Source of the DNA: an uncultured Synechococcaceae cyanobacterium
GTDB lineage: Bacteria; Cyanobacteriota; Cyanobacteriia; PCC-6307; Cyanobiaceae
DNA length: 8,626 nt
Direction of reading: 5' to 3'
Assembly: GCA_902538695.1 (NCBI GenBank)
Contig: CACBGC010000033.1
Coordinates: 1 to 8,626 of the forward strand
Under the pieces are notes generated by a model. That model ran no database searches. It saw only the letters and a program-made list of their open reading frames with translations, and was not told the DNA's origin. Every line of letters starts with the position of its first letter. Within the stretch, counting starts at the first letter, position 1. Positions 5,688 to 8,626 of the stretch are shown here, piece by piece. The position numbers were made by a program, and so were the translations under genes.

Positions 5688-5740
5688 ACCTGTTTAAGAG
5701 ACTTTTAAAAAATTTCAAGATAATATTTTCTTAGGTAATA

Positions 5741-6787
5741 TTATTTATACATTGTATTTTGTCTTAACTGACCACATGCAGCATTTTTATCGAGACCTCT
5801 GCTTTTTCGCAAACTGACAGCGATGCCATTATGAAAAAGTCTAGATTGAAATGATTGAAGATTTTTGTGAGAGGCTCTTTGAAATTCAACCTCATCAATT
5901 TGGTTGTACTGTATTAAATTTACATGGCATTGAAAACCTTTCAGCAAATTACTTAATTCATCAGCATGTTCTAATTTATCATTAACCCCACTTAACATTA
6001 AATATTCAAAACTGACCCTCCGACTAGTATCTTTTACGTATTGCTTACAGTCTTCAATTATATTTTCGATCTTGTAGTTTTTTGCACTCGGAATTATCGT
6101 TTCTCTTATTTTTTGGTTTGAAGCATGTAGGCTAATTGCTAATGTAAATTGACAATTACCTAATATTTGAAAAGACTTTTCTGATAATTTATTTATCATT
6201 TTTGGAACAGCGACAGTGCTTATAGTTATCTTTCTCTGGCTAATTTGAAAATCCTCATTTATAGATCTAATTGACAAGAGCAAGTCATCGATATTCAATA
6301 GGGGCTCACCCATACCCATGAAAACAATATTGGTCACTTTTCTATTCATTTCATTTTCGATAAATAAAATTTGATCTAAAATTTCACTTGCCTTTAAAGA
6401 TCTCTTCAAACCTTCCTTACCAGTTGCGCAAAATTTGCAGTCCATTGGGCAACCAACTTGACTAGAGAGACAAGCAGTTAGTCTTTTTTCAGTTGGTATA
6501 CCCACGCATTCAATACTTTCATTATCATTTGTGGTCAGTAACAACTTTAGTGTCCCATCGTTAGCTAAGTTTCTTTCCTGAACACTTAGCTCACTTAATT
6601 TAAAACCATCATCTTTCAACTTCTTTCTGAAATCTAAAGGTAAGACTTCTATTTGATCAATACTTTTCTTCTTATTTCTGTAGTTATAAATCCAATTATA
6701 GATTTGGCGGCCCCTAAAGGCTGCTTGACCATAATCTAAAGCCACATTTTCTAAATCCTTAACACTACTTCCAAGAAGATTTTTCAA
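5741..6787 (-). CDS. rlmN: Dual-specificity 23S rRNA (A2503-C2)/tRNA (A37-C2) methyltransferase, radical SAM
   Basis: RlmN is a radical-SAM enzyme that methylates C2 of A2503 in 23S rRNA and, in E. coli, of A37 in some tRNAs. The 348-residue protein has the full family layout. There is an N-terminal accessory domain (FRGRQIYNWIYNY near residue 25). The [4Fe-4S] motif is C-x3-C-x2-C at Cys113, Cys117 and Cys120 (VGCPMDCKFCATG). Cys106, seven residues before it in ACLSSQVGC, matches the cysteine (C118 of E. coli) that resolves the intermediate. The SAM-binding FMGMGEPLLN motif follows, and Cys338 in DKNAACGQL matches the methyl-carrying cysteine (C355). All catalytic cysteines are therefore present. 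The methylated-cysteine mechanism is established for the family. The start is a TTG at 6787 (KNLLGSS follows), with a stop five codons upstream. It lies 29 bases after hli and may be read from the hli or rpoC2 transcript. Confidence 0.95.
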   Translation of the reverse strand: MKNLLGSSVKDLENVALDYGQAAFRGRQIYNWIYNYRNKKKSIDQIEVLPLDFRKKLKDDGFKLSELSVQERNLANDGTLKLLLTTNDNESIECVGIPTEKRLTACLSSQVGCPMDCKFCATGKEGLKRSLKASEILDQILFIENEMNRKVTNIVFMGMGEPLLNIDDLLLSIRSINEDFQISQRKITISTVAVPKMINKLSEKSFQILGNCQFTLAISLHASNQKIRETIIPSAKNYKIENIIEDCKQYVKDTSRRVSFEYLMLSGVNDKLEHADELSNLLKGFQCHVNLIQYNQIDEVEFQRASHKNLQSFQSRLFHNGIAVSLRKSRGLDKNAACGQLRQNTMYK

Positions 6788-6816
6788 AATAAGTAGTCTT
6801 TATTTAAAGATTATTT

Positions 6817-6969
6817 TTACCATAACAGCAAACCATGTTTTAAAAAGAATTCTGTAAGAATAAGCGCAAGAAAACCAATCATGGCAATTCTTCCATTGAG
6901 TCTTTCATTATAAAAATGAAATCCGTAACGAGGTAATTTTCTTTTGGGGACAATCTCTGGCTTAATCAT
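6817..6969 (-). CDS. hli: High-light-inducible protein (Hlip), one-helix chlorophyll-binding protein
   Basis: This short gene between rpoC2 and rlmN encodes 50 residues. After a basic N terminus (IKPEIVPKRKLPRYGFHFYN) comes the chlorophyll-binding signature ERLNGRIAMIGFLALILTE (residues 22-40), the ExxNGRxAMxGF motif of the light-harvesting-like family, inside a single thylakoid-membrane helix. Hlips bind chlorophyll and carotenoid, and protect photosystem assembly and dissipate energy under high light or other stress; this role is established for the family, while its partner here is unknown. A motif Glu and Arg that form the inter-helix salt bridge and chlorophyll ligand are present, consistent with dimer formation. 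The start is an ATG, 54 bases after the rpoC2 stop, with a -10-like TAGAAT about 22 bases upstream, so it may have its own promoter in addition to read-through from rpoC2. Confidence 0.92.
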   Translation of the reverse strand: MIKPEIVPKRKLPRYGFHFYNERLNGRIAMIGFLALILTEFFLKHGLLLW

Positions 6970-6990
6970 TACTTACAAATTTAAAAATTT

Positions 6991-6996
6991 ATTCTA
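6991..6996 (-). promoter_or_regulatory. Putative -10 box for hli
   Basis: TAGAAT on the minus strand lies in the 54-base gap between the rpoC2 stop and the hli start, and would give a leader of about 15 bases. The same hexamer appears before rsmG. No -35 element fits. Independent light or stress control of hli would make a promoter here sensible, but the sequence evidence is weak. Confidence 0.35.
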
Positions 6997-7023
6997 GTCA
7001 CTAAAAATAATAATAGATAATAC

Positions 7024-8626
7024 TTATTCATCAGACAGAAGGCCCTCCTCCTGTAATCCCTCCAATGCGGCAGGATCTGGTAATTGATCTTCAGAAAATT
7101 GATTTTCAGCATTGGGTCTCGCGAAAGCCGCAAAATTACTCGAAGAAGGGTCGATTCCATGTCGGTTTCTTGTTGTCTCCAAATCTTCATCACTAGGATC
7201 ATCTAGTATTGCTGCAGAGCTTACAGAAGGTGCTTGTGGCATATCAACTGTATAATCTGGCCTTAAATTCTGTGCTCTTCTGTAGCCCCCAGATTCTTCT
7301 GCAAGGATATCTGGATGAGGACCAGCCTCTGAAGATAATTCCTCAACAAAACCGCTAAAACCAGTACCTGCAGGTATTAATCTACCAATGATAACATTTT
7401 CTTTTAAACCTCTTAACCAATCAGATTTACCTTCAATTGCTGCTTCTGTAAGAACCCTTGTTGTTTCTTGGAACGATGCTGCTGAAATAAAGCTATCTGT
7501 ATTAAGGGAGGCTTTTGTAATACCCAACAAAACAGGGGTAAATTCTGCTGGAGCTCCTCCAGTAATCGCCATAGCTTGGTTAGTATCTTCAACTTGCCTC
7601 AACTCTATTAGTTCACCAGGCAAAAGAGTAGTATCCCCAGCATCTTCTATACGGACTTTACTTGTCATTTGTCTAACTATAACTTCAATATGTTTGTCAT
7701 CGATTGCTACACCCTGCGACTTATAAACGTTTTGGACCTCATTTACCATACTTCTTTGTAGTTTTGATATAGATTCTCTAGCAGCTTCTGTGAGAGGTTT
7801 CTGATCTTTTAAATCAGTGAAATAACAATCTAATAGTTCATGCGGATTAATTGGACCATCAGTTAAAGATTCTCCGCCTGTAACTTGTTGTCCATCACTA
7901 ACCATAATATTTTTTCCAATTAATATTTGATATTCATTCACAAAATCATCTTTTTCAATAACTGATAAAGAAACTGATTCTTCATCATTACCCTGTTTAA
8001 TCTGAACAATTCCAGTTTTTTTGCATAGAATCGCAGAATCTCTGGGTCTTCTAGCTTCTAATAACTCTTCAATACGGGGCAATCCTTGTACAATATCTCC
8101 AGTTTTCTGCCTCTCAAAAACAAGTAAAGCTAAACCATCTCCCCTAAGAACTAAATCTCCATCTTTAACATGTAAAACTGAATCAGGAGAAACCATATAT
8201 GGCCTGCCTAGTCTTAAGGTTACTGAACTATTTGAGATTTCTTCTATTTCTCCACAAGAAGTTGATTTTGCAGACTTACTTATAGGATCACCATCAACTA
8301 CACGATCACCAACTTTAACAACTGCTTTATCACTAATTTTAATTTGAATTTTATCTTCTTCTCTTTCAACAATTAACCTTCTTATGGGCTCATCGTCATC
8401 AACATTTGGTAGTTGAACCAATCCCTTCTCTTTACAAAGAATTTGAGTAGTAGCTATTACATCTCCTGCTTGAACTAATTGGTTGTTATTGACTTGCAGT
8501 TCAGTATGTGTCGACCCATGACTGGAGTCAGATATAGTATCTCTCCTTACAAGAATAGACTCCAATATTACTAAGCTTAATCTATTAATTGATGCATCAT
8601 TTTCATCTTGAATCGACTCGACGTCA
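7024..8626 (-). CDS. rpoC2: DNA-directed RNA polymerase subunit beta'' (RpoC2), C-terminal part (5' end outside window)
   Basis: Cyanobacteria and plastids split the bacterial beta' subunit into RpoC1 and RpoC2; this is the C-terminal 534 residues of RpoC2. The frame is open to the right edge, so the TTG at 8565 is an internal codon. The first part visible (to about 8120) contains beta-rich repeats such as VVKVGDRVVDGDPIS and VLHVKDGDLVLRGDG, which belong to the end of the large SI3 insertion in the trigger loop. The trigger-loop C-terminal segment follows (GDIVQGLPRIEELLEARRPRD), then the jaw with NEVQNVYKSQGVAIDDKHIEVI, and the highly conserved LLGITKASLNTDSFISAA and ATG-binding-cleft block TTRVLTEAAIEGKSDW with RLIPAGTGF. 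It ends in an acidic tail (ALEGLQEEGLLSDE), typical of cyanobacteria. Family RpoC2 proteins are usually above 1,300 residues, so more than half lies outside the window. hli and rlmN follow on the same strand. Confidence 0.97.
   Translation of the reverse strand, partial: DVESIQDENDASINRLSLVILESILVRRDTISDSSHGSTHTELQVNNNQLVQAGDVIATTQILCKEKGLVQLPNVDDDEPIRRLIVEREEDKIQIKISDKAVVKVGDRVVDGDPISKSAKSTSCGEIEEISNSSVTLRLGRPYMVSPDSVLHVKDGDLVLRGDGLALLVFERQKTGDIVQGLPRIEELLEARRPRDSAILCKKTGIVQIKQGNDEESVSLSVIEKDDFVNEYQILIGKNIMVSDGQQVTGGESLTDGPINPHELLDCYFTDLKDQKPLTEAARESISKLQRSMVNEVQNVYKSQGVAIDDKHIEVIVRQMTSKVRIEDAGDTTLLPGELIELRQVEDTNQAMAITGGAPAEFTPVLLGITKASLNTDSFISAASFQETTRVLTEAAIEGKSDWLRGLKENVIIGRLIPAGTGFSGFVEELSSEAGPHPDILAEESGGYRRAQNLRPDYTVDMPQAPSVSSAAILDDPSDEDLETTRNRHGIDPSSSNFAAFARPNAENQFSEDQLPDPAALEGLQEEGLLSDE

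Noticed and set aside
6981..7202. Minus-strand frame of 73 codons overlapping the end of rpoC2 and the hli upstream gap
   Set aside because: It is out of frame with the conserved RpoC2 tail, has no motif, and overlaps it almost completely.
7388..8347. Plus-strand open frames of about 108-112 codons opposite rpoC2
   Set aside because: They lie wholly antisense to strongly conserved RpoC2 sequence, and their translations show no family features. They are shadow frames.
1..8626. tRNA, rRNA, CRISPR arrays, insertion sequences or attachment sites
   Set aside because: I saw no cloverleaf-like sequence, no regularly spaced repeats, no transposase or integrase, and no flanking direct repeats; the gaps between genes are all about 140 bases or less.

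Overview
The window looks like a chromosomal segment of a marine picocyanobacterium, most probably a low-GC (high-light type) Prochlorococcus. The evidence is a very AT-rich base composition with A/T-ending codons, a split RNA polymerase subunit (rpoC2), a high-light-inducible (Hli) protein gene, the cyanobacterial/plastid gene ycf35 with its DUF2997 partner, a cyanobacterial [4Fe-4S] ferredoxin, and very short intergenic gaps. This assignment comes from protein recognition and composition, not from a database search.

Layout. Positions 2-901 (+) hold the C-terminal two thirds of bioA (biotin synthesis), cut by the left edge. It converges, with 8 bases between stop codons, on a minus-strand pair: a J-domain protein with one membrane segment (1185-1625) followed by a DUF3143 protein (910-1167). 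The J-domain gene is divergent from rsmG (1715-2428, +), which methylates 16S rRNA. rsmG in turn abuts, with only 2 bases between, the end of a long minus-strand series that fills the rest of the window.

Read in transcription order, that minus-strand series is rpoC2 (C-terminal part, cut by the right edge), hli (50 aa), rlmN (rRNA/tRNA adenine C2 methyltransferase), a 41-aa single-pass membrane protein, a HEAT-repeat protein related to phycobilin lyase-like proteins, a 140-base gap with a probable promoter and a perfect 15-base inverted repeat, then a tight cluster DUF2997 - ycf35 (14-base overlap) - [4Fe-4S] ferredoxin (9-base gap) - aldo/keto reductase (10-base gap). The hli gene and the 41-aa gene are short genes found by translating the gaps between larger genes.

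How the genes fit together. The left part and the rpoC2/rlmN/rsmG genes are housekeeping (cofactor synthesis, transcription, ribosome modification). The most interesting unit is the four-gene cluster at 2431-4598. Two proteins of unknown function are coupled to a single-cluster ferredoxin and to an aldo/keto reductase whose C-terminal domain resembles the Fe-S domain of its relatives but has no cysteines. No mobile elements, CRISPR arrays, tRNA or rRNA genes were seen, and no gene-free stretch exceeds about 140 bases. I see no convincing wholly new system here. The best leads are this redox cluster and the 41-aa membrane protein.
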